The notes: generated by a model not told the origin, from the sequence alone. 64,000 nt of DNA from Methylococcaceae bacterium UBA6146 (GCA_002422395.1 DIUY01000022.1:27083-91082), one strand, 5' to 3'; positions 53,281 to 62,988 are shown, counted from the stretch's first letter. Program-made: numbers and translations.

Positions 53281-53880
53281 TAGATAAGATCCGTTAAGTT
53301 GAAAAGTTGGGGTTAGTGAGGGTTCTTTGCTTTTTCACAGTTTATAGCTATTTGCACATCATGGCAGAGTATTTGTTCGGATAAGTTGATGGTTAGGGCC
53401 TTGTTCAATATCCCTAAAAGGCTTGACCCAGACCTGATAATGACGGGTCAAAGTGCCGCGCGGCACCTTTAATCAAGCCGATCCCTTCATAATGTTTTTC
53501 GCCTTGTGTGAACAGTTCGTCGGCCACAATGCTTGGGTTATCCAACAGCCCTTTAATGCTTTCTGCACAATGCAGAATATCAATCAAACGAGTCCAGTGG
53601 AAGGCCAACGCTTTAAGGGAGGCTGTTTAGGCTTATCGTTCTTATTGCAGTAACCACCAAAATTGTTATCTCTATCGCGGTTTGCCCCGTTTCCACTTTC
53701 TTTTAAATACCAGTCTGATAACCTGGTTTTCACGGTGGCTGTTATGAAGAGCTAGTTTTGACAGTGTGGAATTGGTGTAACATGCGGCAATGGCGGAAGG
53801 GGGGCATATTGGTCGATTTAGTTGAGTTTGCGCCCCATTATCCGTATTGTATGATTACCTAGTAATTAAAAGGAAAGGAT
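53281..53880. other. Gap holding a hoxH fragment
   Basis: 600 bases between the SHOCT gene and the DUF5765 gene. The hoxH-like fragment (53414-53608) is the only recognisable content. AAAAGGAAAGGAT at 53868-53880 is the ribosome site of the next gene. Confidence 0.5.
53414..53608 (-). pseudogene. Decayed second hoxH fragment
   Basis: The complement reads AFHWTRLIDILHCAESIKGL and GEKHYEGIGLIK, closely matching residues ~345-395 of the nearby hoxH (AFHWARLIETLHCAESIKEL, GEKRYEGIGVIE). A frameshift follows near GLIK: the next bases code in another frame for PRGTLxxHYQV, again like hoxH. Both ends are lost. It is a relic of a related but not identical hydrogenase gene. Confidence 0.8.
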
Positions 53881-54627
53881 ATGTGTTGGAGTGGCGAAGC
53901 GTCAACTGTGTTAGCGGCTATTGGATTGGGCAGCACCGTTTATTTCTGTTATAAAAAAGAACCGCTGGCGTTGTGTGCGGCATTGGGGTTTTTTTCTTTA
54001 ATGGAAGCCTTGCAAGCCTACACTTACACAGTGATAGACGATTGCGCCAGTCCCGGTAACCAGGTTGCCACGCTGTTGGGATATATCCATATCGCTTTCC
54101 AACCGTTTTTTGTCAATGCGGTTTCCCTGTATTTCATACCCACGGCAATACGCCAAAAAATAACGCCCATGGTCTACTTTATTTGCTTTGTCGCTACGGT
54201 GTGCCTGTTGATCCGCTTATATCCGTTCGAGTGGGCGCCGATGTGTTACGACGTAAAAGCTAAGGTTATGTTGTTTGGCGATTATTTCGATGCCTTTAAC
54301 GTGCCGTTTTGTGGCAAACGGATTTGTTCCGTGTCGGGGCAATGGCATATCGCTTGGGAAATCCCGGCAATAGCCAATCTGGTGTTGTTTAATATGTACA
54401 TCGTCGCCGCATTTGTCATGCCGGTGCTTTACGGGTCGTGGAAAATGACCGCCTATCATCTGGTGACAGGGCCATTTTTGGCTTATTTAAGCACTAATAG
54501 CCCAAATGAATGGGCGGCAGTCTGGTGCTTGTATTCCATCGGCTTGTTACTGTTATTGCTAAAAACGCCAATACGGAATTATCTGCATGTGCTTGATTGG
54601 TTTGCCTGGAGGTGGCTGAAGGTTTGA
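53881..54627 (+). CDS. DUF5765 integral membrane protein
   Basis: A 248-residue inner-membrane protein starting MCWSGEAS, the hallmark of DUF5765, with about seven hydrophobic helices and several conserved Cys (positions 2, ~33, ~55). Role unknown. AAAAGGAAAGGAT precedes the ATG, so the start is firm. Confidence 0.85.
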   Translation: MCWSGEASTVLAAIGLGSTVYFCYKKEPLALCAALGFFSLMEALQAYTYTVIDDCASPGNQVATLLGYIHIAFQPFFVNAVSLYFIPTAIRQKITPMVYFICFVATVCLLIRLYPFEWAPMCYDVKAKVMLFGDYFDAFNVPFCGKRICSVSGQWHIAWEIPAIANLVLFNMYIVAAFVMPVLYGSWKMTAYHLVTGPFLAYLSTNSPNEWAAVWCLYSIGLLLLLLKTPIRNYLHVLDWFAWRWLKV

Positions 54628-54733
54628 ATTTTAAAGGGGGTGGCTTGTCCCATTGTAGTTGTCGGCAGGTGGAAATGCTCAGGTAAGCGCAAAAAAGCCA
54701 CCACAAATTTAATAAAGTGGCGGAAATTTTTTG

Positions 54734-54826
54734 TAAGTAATTATGAATAGGTTTTTGCGCACCAAACGACTGCGTGTCCTTTGAGGACGGGCAGTCGTAG
54801 CCCTAAAACTTTTGAGTATGTACTTA
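54734..54826 (+). repeat. MITE-like repeat, copy D
   Basis: 93 bases with the complete left end (TAAGTAATTATGAATAGG) and right end (CTAAAACTTTTGAGTATG then TACTTA). The inner palindrome is shorter than in copies A and B because the CACCCTCTGGGGCGCAA-like part is missing. Confidence 0.8.
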
Positions 54827-54980
54827 AGCGTTGTGTCCATTGGAGGGGGCGTAATGCTTGATTTTTTGTCTTGTCTGCAAATATATGGAAGCTAAGATAG
54901 CTGGTTTATCAGTCGTTGTGCCGCCGTTTTGATGCGTAAGTATTGGAAAATTTCCGACGCTTAGTTTCTTTGGTGCTTTT

Positions 54981-55787
54981 ATGAAATATGCTTTGTTTGA
55001 ATCGTTGGGCGATGAGTACCCCTATGCATTGGAAAGACGTCATGGGTATATTGTGGAAAAAATTGTCGAGTTATGGGATAGGCCCGAAATTGACGATTAT
55101 TTTACCAGTCTGTTGATTGACACTCGCGGGGGCCGTAAAGGGTTCGAACCTGATGTTTTCAAAGACATCCGCTGTCTTTACAAGTTTCGTGAGAGCGAGC
55201 GCTTACGGGAAGCACAAAGTAAGTTTGAAGTCATGCGGGAGCTGGAACAGCGGGGTGTTAATTTCAATGTTCCGGCGTTTCTTGAAGCCGTCCGGCAGGG
55301 AGACCAGAGATTGGTGGATTTGTTTGTGCGTGGCGGCATCAATGTGAATGCATCCGACGATGATAAAAGCACCGCTCTGCAAATCGCCTTGAAAAGCGGC
55401 TTTACCGTTATAGCCTTAATTTTGTTGAAAGCTGGTGCCGATGTCAATGTGCGGGACGCCGCCGGTTTCACTCCCTTGTTGATGGCCTGTGGAAAAACCA
55501 CCCCCGGCTACAAAGAAGTGGCGGAAAAATTGGTGCTCAGAGGGGCTGATCCCAATGCCCGTGACCCATTGGGATGGACGCCCCTATTGTTGGCAATATC
55601 CGCAGGTAATGCTGAATTGGTTAATCAGCTATTGGAAAATGGCGCAAGTCCGATGGCTCGTACACGTAGAGGCGAGAATGCCAAGGACTTGGCCCAGAAA
55701 TTTGGTCATGAAAACCTTGTTGACTTGCTCGGCACAATAGGTACACGGAAATCGGATTTTCTTTCCCAGACCTTCAAGTGGCTTTGA
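54981..55787 (+). CDS. Ankyrin-repeat protein
   Basis: A 268-residue protein without signal peptide. The N-terminal ~90 residues are unique (a YPYALERRHGYIVEKIVELWD region rich in charge). Four to five ankyrin repeats cover ~98-255 (AVRQGDQRLVDLFVRGGINVNA, TALQIALKSGF, GFTPLLMACG, GWTPLLLAISAGN). It serves protein binding; the partner is unknown. Confidence 0.9.
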   Translation: MKYALFESLGDEYPYALERRHGYIVEKIVELWDRPEIDDYFTSLLIDTRGGRKGFEPDVFKDIRCLYKFRESERLREAQSKFEVMRELEQRGVNFNVPAFLEAVRQGDQRLVDLFVRGGINVNASDDDKSTALQIALKSGFTVIALILLKAGADVNVRDAAGFTPLLMACGKTTPGYKEVAEKLVLRGADPNARDPLGWTPLLLAISAGNAELVNQLLENGASPMARTRRGENAKDLAQKFGHENLVDLLGTIGTRKSDFLSQTFKWL

Positions 55788-56267
55788 AAGCTTCCACTAA
55801 AAGATACGGCCAATTACCCAGCAGAAGTCCTATCGCGAGGCCGTGTCAGATTGATTCCCCCATAAATTTCAGTAGGATATTGGTTTCTTTGCTGTTGGCT
55901 ACGGCAATTTGAGGATACCATTCCGTATAAGGGTTTATAAGGCATTAATGTTATATACGCTGTGTTAACCAAGGCATTCCCTGCCATTTGAAAAATAGAG
56001 TGGGAAGGTGCGGTTTCACAAGAACGGTGTGCATGTTATGAATAGCGGTTTGACGTTATCGGTCTGTATTTGTCTGTGATGACGGTGTTAGGCAGGTTTT
56101 TTAAAAAATATTAGCATCAACCTTAAGTTGCAAATTAGTGTCCTAACGTATTGAAAATAAGTTCTTTGCCATTTAGAATTACGTTGCCGATCTGAAAAAA
56201 ACTTGTATTTCGGCATATAAAACAATCAATTAGTCGTATTGATAACTTAAATCGCGAGGAAATGGCA
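55788..56267. other. Intergenic, no gene seen
   Basis: 480 bases of AT-rich sequence between the ankyrin gene and the SmbP-like gene. Only the ribosome site GCGAGG near its end stands out. Confidence 0.5.
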
Positions 56268-56603
56268 ATGAAAAAATTAGTATCTTTGTGTCTAGGTCTA
56301 TTCTTAATTTTCAGCACGGCTGTTTTTGCCGACGAGCATACAAGTGCTGCTTTGGAACACGCTAACGCGGCTGTGGAACACGGTAAGGCGGGGCACGCGC
56401 CAATTTTGGTGGAGCATGCAAAAACCGCTCTGGAGCATACGTTGGCAGGCTCCTTAGTGGCAAAAGGCCCGGCTAAAACCCATCTGGACGCGGCTGCCAA
56501 GTCATTGCAAGATGCTATTGATCATGGTGGTTTAGGCCATGCTGAAATAGCCACTAAATCGGCAGAAGAAGCCGTCACACACATTGAAGCTAGTAACAAA
56601 TAA
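56268..56603 (+). CDS. SmbP-like small metal-binding protein
   Basis: A 111-residue periplasmic protein with a signal peptide (~1-22, STAVFADE). The mature part is helical with regularly spaced histidines (EHANAAVEHGKAGHAP, VEHAKTALEHT), as in SmbP of Nitrosomonas europaea, a copper/metal chaperone forming a four-helix bundle. The ATG at 56268 has GAGG eight bases ahead; 56262 is the alternative. A copper-buffer role is plausible in a methanotroph. Confidence 0.85.
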   Translation: MKKLVSLCLGLFLIFSTAVFADEHTSAALEHANAAVEHGKAGHAPILVEHAKTALEHTLAGSLVAKGPAKTHLDAAAKSLQDAIDHGGLGHAEIATKSAEEAVTHIEASNK

Positions 56604-57007
56604 AGCATAAGCTTATTGTTGTCGGGGTCGTTAATTCATCCAGGTAAGCCCATATAAAGCGGCATAAGATTGCAAGGCCAAGTTTTGCCTTCAAGTTATG
56701 GTAATTTGCCATGACAGCTTAGCAATATATGGTGATTTTCCGGAGCATATTAGCGACCCCGATTTCTGTCGCTATTATGTGTTGATAACGGCTCGTGCAT
56801 GTGGCTTGGCGTTGATTGCGAATTAAATGTCATTTAAAGCTATGTTAAACAATCTTCATTTGGTGATTTGGCGGGCTGCGGAAAGGATGGGGTATATTCT
56901 GGTTTTGATACAAATGGATTAAAAAGCATATCAAACTCGAAAATAGGTTTATCGGTTACTTATTCCTTTATTTCGGGTTTTAGGCGAAAAACTTTGCAAA
57001 TGGCTTT
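56604..57007. other. Intergenic, no gene seen
   Basis: 404 bases without a convincing frame or hairpin terminator. It is likely the promoter region of the sulfotransferase gene. Confidence 0.5.
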
Positions 57008-57754
57008 ATGAAAAAAAAAATTAATTTTTTAATAGTGGGGGCGCAAAAATCTGGCACGACTGCTTTAGACGCTTACCTTAGATTGCACCCTGAAATATGT
57101 ATGGCAAGCGAAAAGGAAGTACATTTTTTTGATAATGAAGCTTTTTTTGCCCAAGAACCAGTGGACTATTCGATTTATCATAAAACATTTGCCCCTAATG
57201 CCAGGCATAAATTATTAGGGGAATGCACACCTATCTATATGTATTGGCATGACGCGCCAAAGCGCATTTGGCAATACAACCCAGAGATGAAAATTATCAT
57301 CATTTTAAGAAACCCTATCGAAAGGGCTTTTTCACATTGGAATATGGAACGATGTAGAAACGCTGAACATCTGAGTTTTTGGGATGCTATATCTAATGAG
57401 CAACAAAGATGTCAAGAAACCTTGCCATTTCAACATCGGGTCTTTTCTTATCTCGATAGGGGATTTTATGTCAAGCAATTGCAAAAGATATGGCAATTTT
57501 TTCCAAAACAAAATACGTTAGTGCTTAGGCATGAAGACTTAAGAAAACAGCATAGCAAAACACTTGCCGATGTTTTCTGTTTTTTGGGCATTGAAGAAAT
57601 GTCAGGTTTTGATGAGCAGGTGGTGTTTTCTATTCCATATCAGTCTGAAATGACACAGCAGGAAAAGATGCTTTTACTCGGCATTTTCAGGGATGAAATC
57701 CTTAATATAGAACGTTTGCTAGATTGGGATTGTAGCGACTGGATGATCAAATAG
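57008..57754 (+). CDS. PAPS-dependent sulfotransferase
   Basis: A 248-residue cytoplasmic enzyme that moves sulfate from PAPS to an acceptor. The 5'-phosphosulfate loop GAQKSGTT (11-18) and the 3'-phosphate site RNPIERAFSH (101-110) are intact. The overall build is of heparan-sulfate N-sulfotransferase type (GECTPIYMY, RGFYVKQL). The acceptor, perhaps an exopolysaccharide or lipid, is unknown. It shows slightly lower GC than neighbours. Confidence 0.9.
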   Translation: MKKKINFLIVGAQKSGTTALDAYLRLHPEICMASEKEVHFFDNEAFFAQEPVDYSIYHKTFAPNARHKLLGECTPIYMYWHDAPKRIWQYNPEMKIIIILRNPIERAFSHWNMERCRNAEHLSFWDAISNEQQRCQETLPFQHRVFSYLDRGFYVKQLQKIWQFFPKQNTLVLRHEDLRKQHSKTLADVFCFLGIEEMSGFDEQVVFSIPYQSEMTQQEKMLLLGIFRDEILNIERLLDWDCSDWMIK

Positions 57755-57794
57755 GCGGTTCCGTCAAGTTTAGATTGACGTGTCGTGCCAAGAA

Positions 57795-57836
57795 ACATTA
57801 AGACACACAACTGGGTAGTACGGTGTGCCTTAATGT
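57795..57836. terminator. Bidirectional hairpin between convergent genes
   Basis: ACATTAAGACACAC (57795-57808) and GTGTGCCTTAATGT (57823-57836) are inverted repeats with one mismatch, between the sulfotransferase and PEP-CTERM genes. Confidence 0.65.
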
Positions 57837-57869
57837 CGGAAAGCTGTAAAATTATCGGACAATAACCAA

Positions 57870-58601
57870 TTAAGCCTTGTGACGGCGTACGGCCACTAGC
57901 CCAAACATTCCCATACCCAATAGCACCAATGAAGCTGGCTCTGGAATTGCCGATGCAGTGGCGGTTGTAAATTCGACGCGCAAGCCCGTGTCGTCGGCTG
58001 TGGTGTTGTTTACAATAAAATCAAGTGTGTTGACACCTTGGATGTAGTTGCCTAAAAAAGATGTGAATGTAAATTGTTGATCTGCGCTGTTGTCAGTCCA
58101 ATCGGGCGCGGTACTAAGGGAAGCGAAATTAGTGCCAAGATAATTGGTTGAGATGGTCATTTCATTGGCGGTGCCTTGATTAAGGACGATTGACGTCAAT
58201 TTGTTGTCGCTTGCCCAACGGCCTTGGATATCAACTGAGGTAAGATCAAAGTTAGATAAATTAAAACTAGTGCGGTAAGTGTAGTTACCAACTTGGCCAA
58301 TCGTGTTGGAAAACGGTGATATCCAAGCGCTAGTGCTGTTAGTGGGGCCGGAAAGTAGCCAGTTGACACCATTAGGGTTTGTTACGTTTTGGATTACATA
58401 GGCCGTGCTAGAGCCAGGGCCAGAAGCGGTCCAATTATTGTCAGGCGATGTGTTACCGGTGTAAGTGCCGACTCCAGTGTTATATAAGGTGGTAATGGTG
58501 TTGGCGTTTGCATGGCCTGCATACATTGCAAGTGAAACTAAAGCTAATGCGATTTGGCCTGAAGTTTTCATTGAATATAGTTTGCTGGTAATTGATTTCA
58601 T
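57870..58601 (-). CDS. PEP-CTERM sorting-domain protein
   Basis: A 243-residue secreted protein. It has a signal peptide (to ~33, GHANA), a beta-rich, Thr/Asn-rich body (likely a lectin-like sandwich), and the C-terminal sorting tail IPEPASLVLLGMGMFGLVAV-RRHKA. An exosortase should cut at PEP and attach it outside. No exosortase gene is in the window. GAGGAAATATAC precedes the ATG. Confidence 0.93.
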   Translation of the reverse strand: MKSITSKLYSMKTSGQIALALVSLAMYAGHANANTITTLYNTGVGTYTGNTSPDNNWTASGPGSSTAYVIQNVTNPNGVNWLLSGPTNSTSAWISPFSNTIGQVGNYTYRTSFNLSNFDLTSVDIQGRWASDNKLTSIVLNQGTANEMTISTNYLGTNFASLSTAPDWTDNSADQQFTFTSFLGNYIQGVNTLDFIVNNTTADDTGLRVEFTTATASAIPEPASLVLLGMGMFGLVAVRRHKA

Positions 58602-58989
58602 GTATATTTCCTCATCAGTTTACGAAAAATTTTCGGATAGAATAGTTCATAGCAAAATACAGCATTTTATGTGCCACTAGTTGGGTTAAATATAAAATCA
58701 TTAATTTCATAAGGTTATGTAGACGCCATTTTTTTTTGTAATTAAAAGTGTAAAAAAAATAGACATTATTAGTGGTCATAATGACAAGAACCCGTCGCTA
58801 GCACCTGCTACGCCCAATTATGGCTACATAATCGAAAGTGGGGCATGGGCTTTCAGGGCAAACTACACCTATTCACCCGATTTAGCCATCGGCCTAATTT
58901 GTAATGCCAAGGCAAAAAATTGGCGTGAGAGATTTGGCATAATAGCTATGCTAACTCAGTTACTGCCGCCCCGTATTGACGCTAGCAAA
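58602..58989. other. Divergent intergenic region, no gene seen
   Basis: 388 bases between the PEP-CTERM and amidase genes. AT-rich, with no clear palindrome. The amidase could start at ATG 58948 inside this stretch. Confidence 0.45.
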
Positions 58990-59847
58990 ATGACAATCAT
59001 CCCCCACAAAATTTCTCTTATTATTTTCGGTTTATTGCTTTTATCGGTTGTTGCCTGTAGCCCTTTGGTTGTTTTGGATGCAGGGCATGAGCCGTCGCAT
59101 CCTGGAGCGCTGGCAACGTGCGGGAAACAGGAGATGGATTATAACGATGCCGTGGTCACAATCTTGGCCGGTGCGTTGGGCGATTATCGGGTGCTGCTGA
59201 CGCGCCCCGCCCAAGCAGAGGTGGCGGCAGACGTTAAAGGATTGTCCGCTTATCTCAGTCAGGAAGCACAGCTGAAATGGCCGCACCGCAAAACCTTGTT
59301 CGCCCGTGCCGCACTCGCCAATAAAAATAAGGCGGATGTGTTCATTTCCATTCATCACGATTCGACCGCTGGGCTATGGCAGATCAATAATCCGGCGTTA
59401 TGCGGGGGTAAAGGCGGGAAAAATTTGGCGGCGGCGTTTAAACAAAAATATCAGGTGGGTTTCAATATTTTTATCAACGATAATAAGGTCGAGCCTTGCC
59501 GCAGCCTGTCGTTGGAAATCGCACAATTGATCGCTAAACGCTTGATAGCGATAGGGCGGGTTGCGGCAGATCATCATTTGGATGACTGCAAGTCATGCCA
59601 CAGCATTGATAGCCGTTTGGGCATTTGGCATCAAGACCTTGCGGTGCTGAGGGAGGCGGCGATGCCGGCGATATTGATTGAGGTCGGCAATATTGTCGAC
59701 CCCGATGACGAGGCAATCATCAGTGCATCCGAATTTCGGCAACAATTTGCCCAAATTATCCGCGCGGCGTTAGCTGAGTATTTTGCGGCTAGCCATCCGC
59801 GCAGGCAAACTACGGAACACGCTTATTCGGCGTGCGTTTTCTTGTAA
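58990..59847 (+). CDS. N-acetylmuramoyl-L-alanine amidase, lipoprotein
   Basis: A ~285-residue amidase_3 enzyme that cleaves the peptide from muramic acid in peptidoglycan. With ATG 58990 the protein starts with a lipoprotein signal (LLLLSVVACSPL, Cys at ~23). Zinc motifs: LDAGHEPSHPG, HHDS (~118) and the catalytic Glu in LIEVGNI. An insert with three Cys (CRSL, DDCKSCHS) lies between. It could start at ATG 58948. The last 25 bases overlap the convergent DUF475 gene. Confidence 0.85.
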   Translation: MTIIPHKISLIIFGLLLLSVVACSPLVVLDAGHEPSHPGALATCGKQEMDYNDAVVTILAGALGDYRVLLTRPAQAEVAADVKGLSAYLSQEAQLKWPHRKTLFARAALANKNKADVFISIHHDSTAGLWQINNPALCGGKGGKNLAAAFKQKYQVGFNIFINDNKVEPCRSLSLEIAQLIAKRLIAIGRVAADHHLDDCKSCHSIDSRLGIWHQDLAVLREAAMPAILIEVGNIVDPDDEAIISASEFRQQFAQIIRAALAEYFAASHPRRQTTEHAYSACVFL

Positions 59848-60830
59848 TTGATCGAGGAAAAAACCGACAAGCCGATTAAGACTGCGCCCACTAGGCCGGT
59901 TATCACTTCCGGGATTTCGTGGGTCATGCTGATGAGCATGATGGCGGCGAGTGTGCCGATGGCATAATGGGCACCGTGTTCCAGAAACACGTATTCATCC
60001 AAGGTGCCTTGACGGACTAGAAAGACGGTCAGGCTTCTGACGAACATGGCGCCAATTGCCAAGCCGAGCATGATAATGACAACGTCTTGGGTGATTGCGA
60101 ACGCACCGATAACGCCATCAAATGAAAAGGAGGCGTCCAGCACTTCCAAGTATAAAAAGCTCATCACGCTGCCTTTTTTAAGTACGCTTGCCAGCTCTTC
60201 GCCTTCTTCTTCATTCTCAAACAAGGCTGATAAACTGTCGACAATGACAAATAAAATGACCCCGGACACGCCCGCGACCAACGCTTCCAGACGTATTTCC
60301 TGCGGCAGCCAGTTTTGGATAATTAGCAACAAGCTTAACGCGATAATGATTTCGATGGATTCAAGTTTGCCGAAGCTGGCGATTTTTTCTTCTATTTCCC
60401 CTAGCCAATGCAATTCCTTGCCTTCATCAAAAATGAACGAAAAAAACACCATCAGCAAAAACATGCCGCCGAATGCCGCGATCTGGACGTGGGATTCGTT
60501 TAAATGCGTGGAATAGGTTTCCGGGTCGTGTAAGGCCATATCTGCGACGCCGGCAAAACCGATGTCTGTGGCGGCGGCAACAATGCCGATAGGGAATAGC
60601 AAGCGCATGCCGAACACGGCAATTAAAATTCCCCAGGTTAAAAAATACTGTTGCCAGCGTTCATCCATGCGCTTCAGTACGGAGGCATTCACCACCGCAT
60701 TATCAAATGATAGGCTGACTTCGAGAACCCCCAGGATAATGGCGATGAATACGCCCATTATTCCACCCCAATAAGCAGCCGCAGCAAGGCAAGCGGCAGT
60801 GACGATAATAGAAAGACGAAAATGCTGCAT
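59823..60830 (-). CDS. DUF475/TerC-superfamily membrane protein
   Basis: A 335-residue inner-membrane protein with nine or so helices. It has the twin TerC-like motifs EVSLSFDNAVVNASVLKRM (~37-55) and DASFSFDGVIGAFAIT (~231-246), whose acidic residues lie in the membrane and probably bind a metal ion. Linked in the literature to tellurium/metal handling; actual substrate here unknown. It converges with the amidase with 25 shared bases. Confidence 0.88.
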   Translation of the reverse strand: MQHFRLSIIVTAACLAAAAYWGGIMGVFIAIILGVLEVSLSFDNAVVNASVLKRMDERWQQYFLTWGILIAVFGMRLLFPIGIVAAATDIGFAGVADMALHDPETYSTHLNESHVQIAAFGGMFLLMVFFSFIFDEGKELHWLGEIEEKIASFGKLESIEIIIALSLLLIIQNWLPQEIRLEALVAGVSGVILFVIVDSLSALFENEEEGEELASVLKKGSVMSFLYLEVLDASFSFDGVIGAFAITQDVVIIMLGLAIGAMFVRSLTVFLVRQGTLDEYVFLEHGAHYAIGTLAAIMLISMTHEIPEVITGLVGAVLIGLSVFSSINYKKTHAE

Positions 60831-61039
60831 GTAAAAGATCCTTAAAGATGAATGGAAACAGCCGGTAACTATAAGTGTATTGGCGTTAAAATCAATAGCG
60901 GCGCGTTGTTTTGGTTTAACTTAAAAAGTGGTGTTGTGCCAAATTGCACTATAAAAATGACAAAATAATGACAAAAACACAGCGGAAACATAATCTGCTA
61001 AAGTAACCCGTTTTGTACCATTGATTCTTGCTGACTGAC

Positions 61040-61669
61040 ATGACTTATAATAAAGACTTTTTTGATTTGGCAGACCAGTTGATTGAGGCTGGACGCTTTA
61101 TCGACAGTAAAGGCTGGGTGCCTGCGACCAGTGGCAATTTTTCTGCACGGTTACCGGATGGCAGGATAGCGATTACGGTTTCCGGTAAACATAAAGGGCA
61201 TTTGCAGCTGGAAGATATTATGCTGATTGATGCAGAAGGCTATGCGTTAGATGGCAAAAAACCGTCAGCGGAAACCTTATTGCATACGTCCTTATATCAA
61301 CGTTTTCCTGAAAGCCGGGCCGTATTGCATCCGCATTCGTTGAACGCCACGCTGGTTTCAAGGCTGTTTAAAACAGCGCTTGTGTTGGAAGGTTATGAGT
61401 TGCTAAAGGCGTTTAGAGGCATAACCACGCATGAAAGCCGTTTGGTGGTGCCAATTTTTGCCAATGACCAAGACATTCCCCGCTTGGCCGCAGAAGTCGA
61501 GTCTTATCTGGATGGGCAGGACGGCAATGGCGCGGGTTGCTATGCTTATATCATTGCCGGACATGGGCTTTATACCTGGGGCGGGTCGGTGTCAGAAACG
61601 CTACGCTATCTTGAAGCGTTAGATTTTTTATTTGCTTGTGAACTACAACTATATGGAGTCAAAAATTAA
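61040..61669 (+). CDS. mtnB: Methylthioribulose-1-phosphate dehydratase
   Basis: A 209-residue class-II aldolase-like zinc enzyme, second step of the salvage branch after MtnA. It has ATSGNFSARLPDG (~30), the zinc histidines in HPHSLNATLVSR (~97) and GHGLYTWG (~181), and the EALDFLFACE end. ATG 61040 fits the family better than a TTG 12 bases ahead. First of mtnB-mtnD-mtnC. Confidence 0.94.
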   Translation: MTYNKDFFDLADQLIEAGRFIDSKGWVPATSGNFSARLPDGRIAITVSGKHKGHLQLEDIMLIDAEGYALDGKKPSAETLLHTSLYQRFPESRAVLHPHSLNATLVSRLFKTALVLEGYELLKAFRGITTHESRLVVPIFANDQDIPRLAAEVESYLDGQDGNGAGCYAYIIAGHGLYTWGGSVSETLRYLEALDFLFACELQLYGVKN

Positions 61670-62229
61670 TGAGTTTATTAACTATTTATAGTGAACATCA
61701 GCCTCAACAAGGCAAGCGATTCACTGATATTACAGTTATTAAAGAGCAGCTGCATGATATCGGCGTGCAGTTTGAGCGCTGGCTGACCCATGAGGAGCTG
61801 GCAAGTGATGCGGACCAAGAAGCCGTGCTAAAGGTTTATGCTGAAGATATTGACCGTTTAAAAGAACAATACGGTTTTCAATCGGTTGATGTGATCCATG
61901 TTACGCCAGACCATCCCGATAAAGCGACGCTACGGCAAAAGTTTCTGTCTGAGCATGTCCATGATGATTTTGAGGTGCGTTTTTTTATTGAGGGTTGCGG
62001 CTTGTTTTACCTGCATGTGGGGGACAAGGTTTATGTCGTGCTGTGCGAAAAAGGTGATTTGATCAGCGTGCCCGCCAATACGCCACACTGGTTTGATATG
62101 GGCGAAAACCCCCATTTTAAAACGATCCGTTTGTTCACCACGCCGTATGGGTGGGTGGCCAACTTTACTGGCAACCATATTGCAGGCACTTTCCCGACTC
62201 TAGATCAAACTTTGGCTGAGTTGGCATGA
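61669..62229 (+). CDS. mtnD: Acireductone dioxygenase
   Basis: A 186-residue cupin that cleaves acireductone to the methionine precursor 2-keto-4-methylthiobutyrate (Fe form). The metal ligands are in EHVHDDFEVRFF (H-x-H-x3-E) and the second His in NTPHWFDMG. The ATG shares one base with the mtnB stop. Confidence 0.95.
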   Translation: MSLLTIYSEHQPQQGKRFTDITVIKEQLHDIGVQFERWLTHEELASDADQEAVLKVYAEDIDRLKEQYGFQSVDVIHVTPDHPDKATLRQKFLSEHVHDDFEVRFFIEGCGLFYLHVGDKVYVVLCEKGDLISVPANTPHWFDMGENPHFKTIRLFTTPYGWVANFTGNHIAGTFPTLDQTLAELA

Positions 62230-62909
62230 TTAAAGCCATTGTCACTGACATTGAAGGCACGACCTCATCATTGTCTTTTGTAAAAGAGGTGCTGTTTCCT
62301 TACGCGCGGGTAAAGTTGGCCAGTTTTGTCCGCAGCCACGCGGACGATAAAGCAGTTAAAAATCTATTAGCAGATGCCCGCAAAGAAGTTGGCGAACCTC
62401 TCGATAACGAGGCGTTAATCACACAGCTGATCCAGTGGCTAGACGAAGACAAAAAAGTGACGCCGCTAAAGTCGTTACAAGGGTTGATCTGGGAAGCAGG
62501 TTATCGGCAGGGCGATTTTAAGGGCCATGTTTATCAGGATGCGGCGGAAACGCTTAAATTATGGCGGACACAGGGGCTAGATTTATATGTCTATTCATCC
62601 GGTTCGGTTTATGCCCAAAAATTGTTGTTTGCACATACCGAGTACGGGGATTTGACCGCACTTTTTTCGGGCTACTTTGACACCCATGTCGGCGGGAAGC
62701 GCGAGCCTGCATCGTATGCCAGCATCGCCGCGCAATTGCACATCCCGGCAGGCCAGTTGCTGTTTTTATCGGACATTAAAGAAGAGCTCGATGCGGCTAG
62801 AGCGGCCGGTTTTAAAACCATATGGCTAAACCGTGATGCGCCAATTGCTGACCAAGCTGAACATCCGCAGGCCCCAAACTTTGGGGTCATCAGACCTGAA
62901 AGCCTTTAG
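62226..62909 (+). CDS. mtnC: Enolase-phosphatase E1
   Basis: A 227-residue HAD enzyme that enolises and dephosphorylates the diketo intermediate to acireductone. It has VTDIEGTTSS (~6-15), the VYSSGSVYAQKLLF block, and FLSDIKEELDAARAAG near the end. ATGA overlap with mtnD. With mtnA at 43 kb the four central steps are covered. Confidence 0.95.
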   Translation: MIKAIVTDIEGTTSSLSFVKEVLFPYARVKLASFVRSHADDKAVKNLLADARKEVGEPLDNEALITQLIQWLDEDKKVTPLKSLQGLIWEAGYRQGDFKGHVYQDAAETLKLWRTQGLDLYVYSSGSVYAQKLLFAHTEYGDLTALFSGYFDTHVGGKREPASYASIAAQLHIPAGQLLFLSDIKEELDAARAAGFKTIWLNRDAPIADQAEHPQAPNFGVIRPESL

Positions 62910-62988
62910 TTGGTTATGCAGGAATAATATCCGTCGGGGAAGACGGCTTACCCAAAGGGGACGCAGCCTTTTTCCAACGGCTTGTGGT

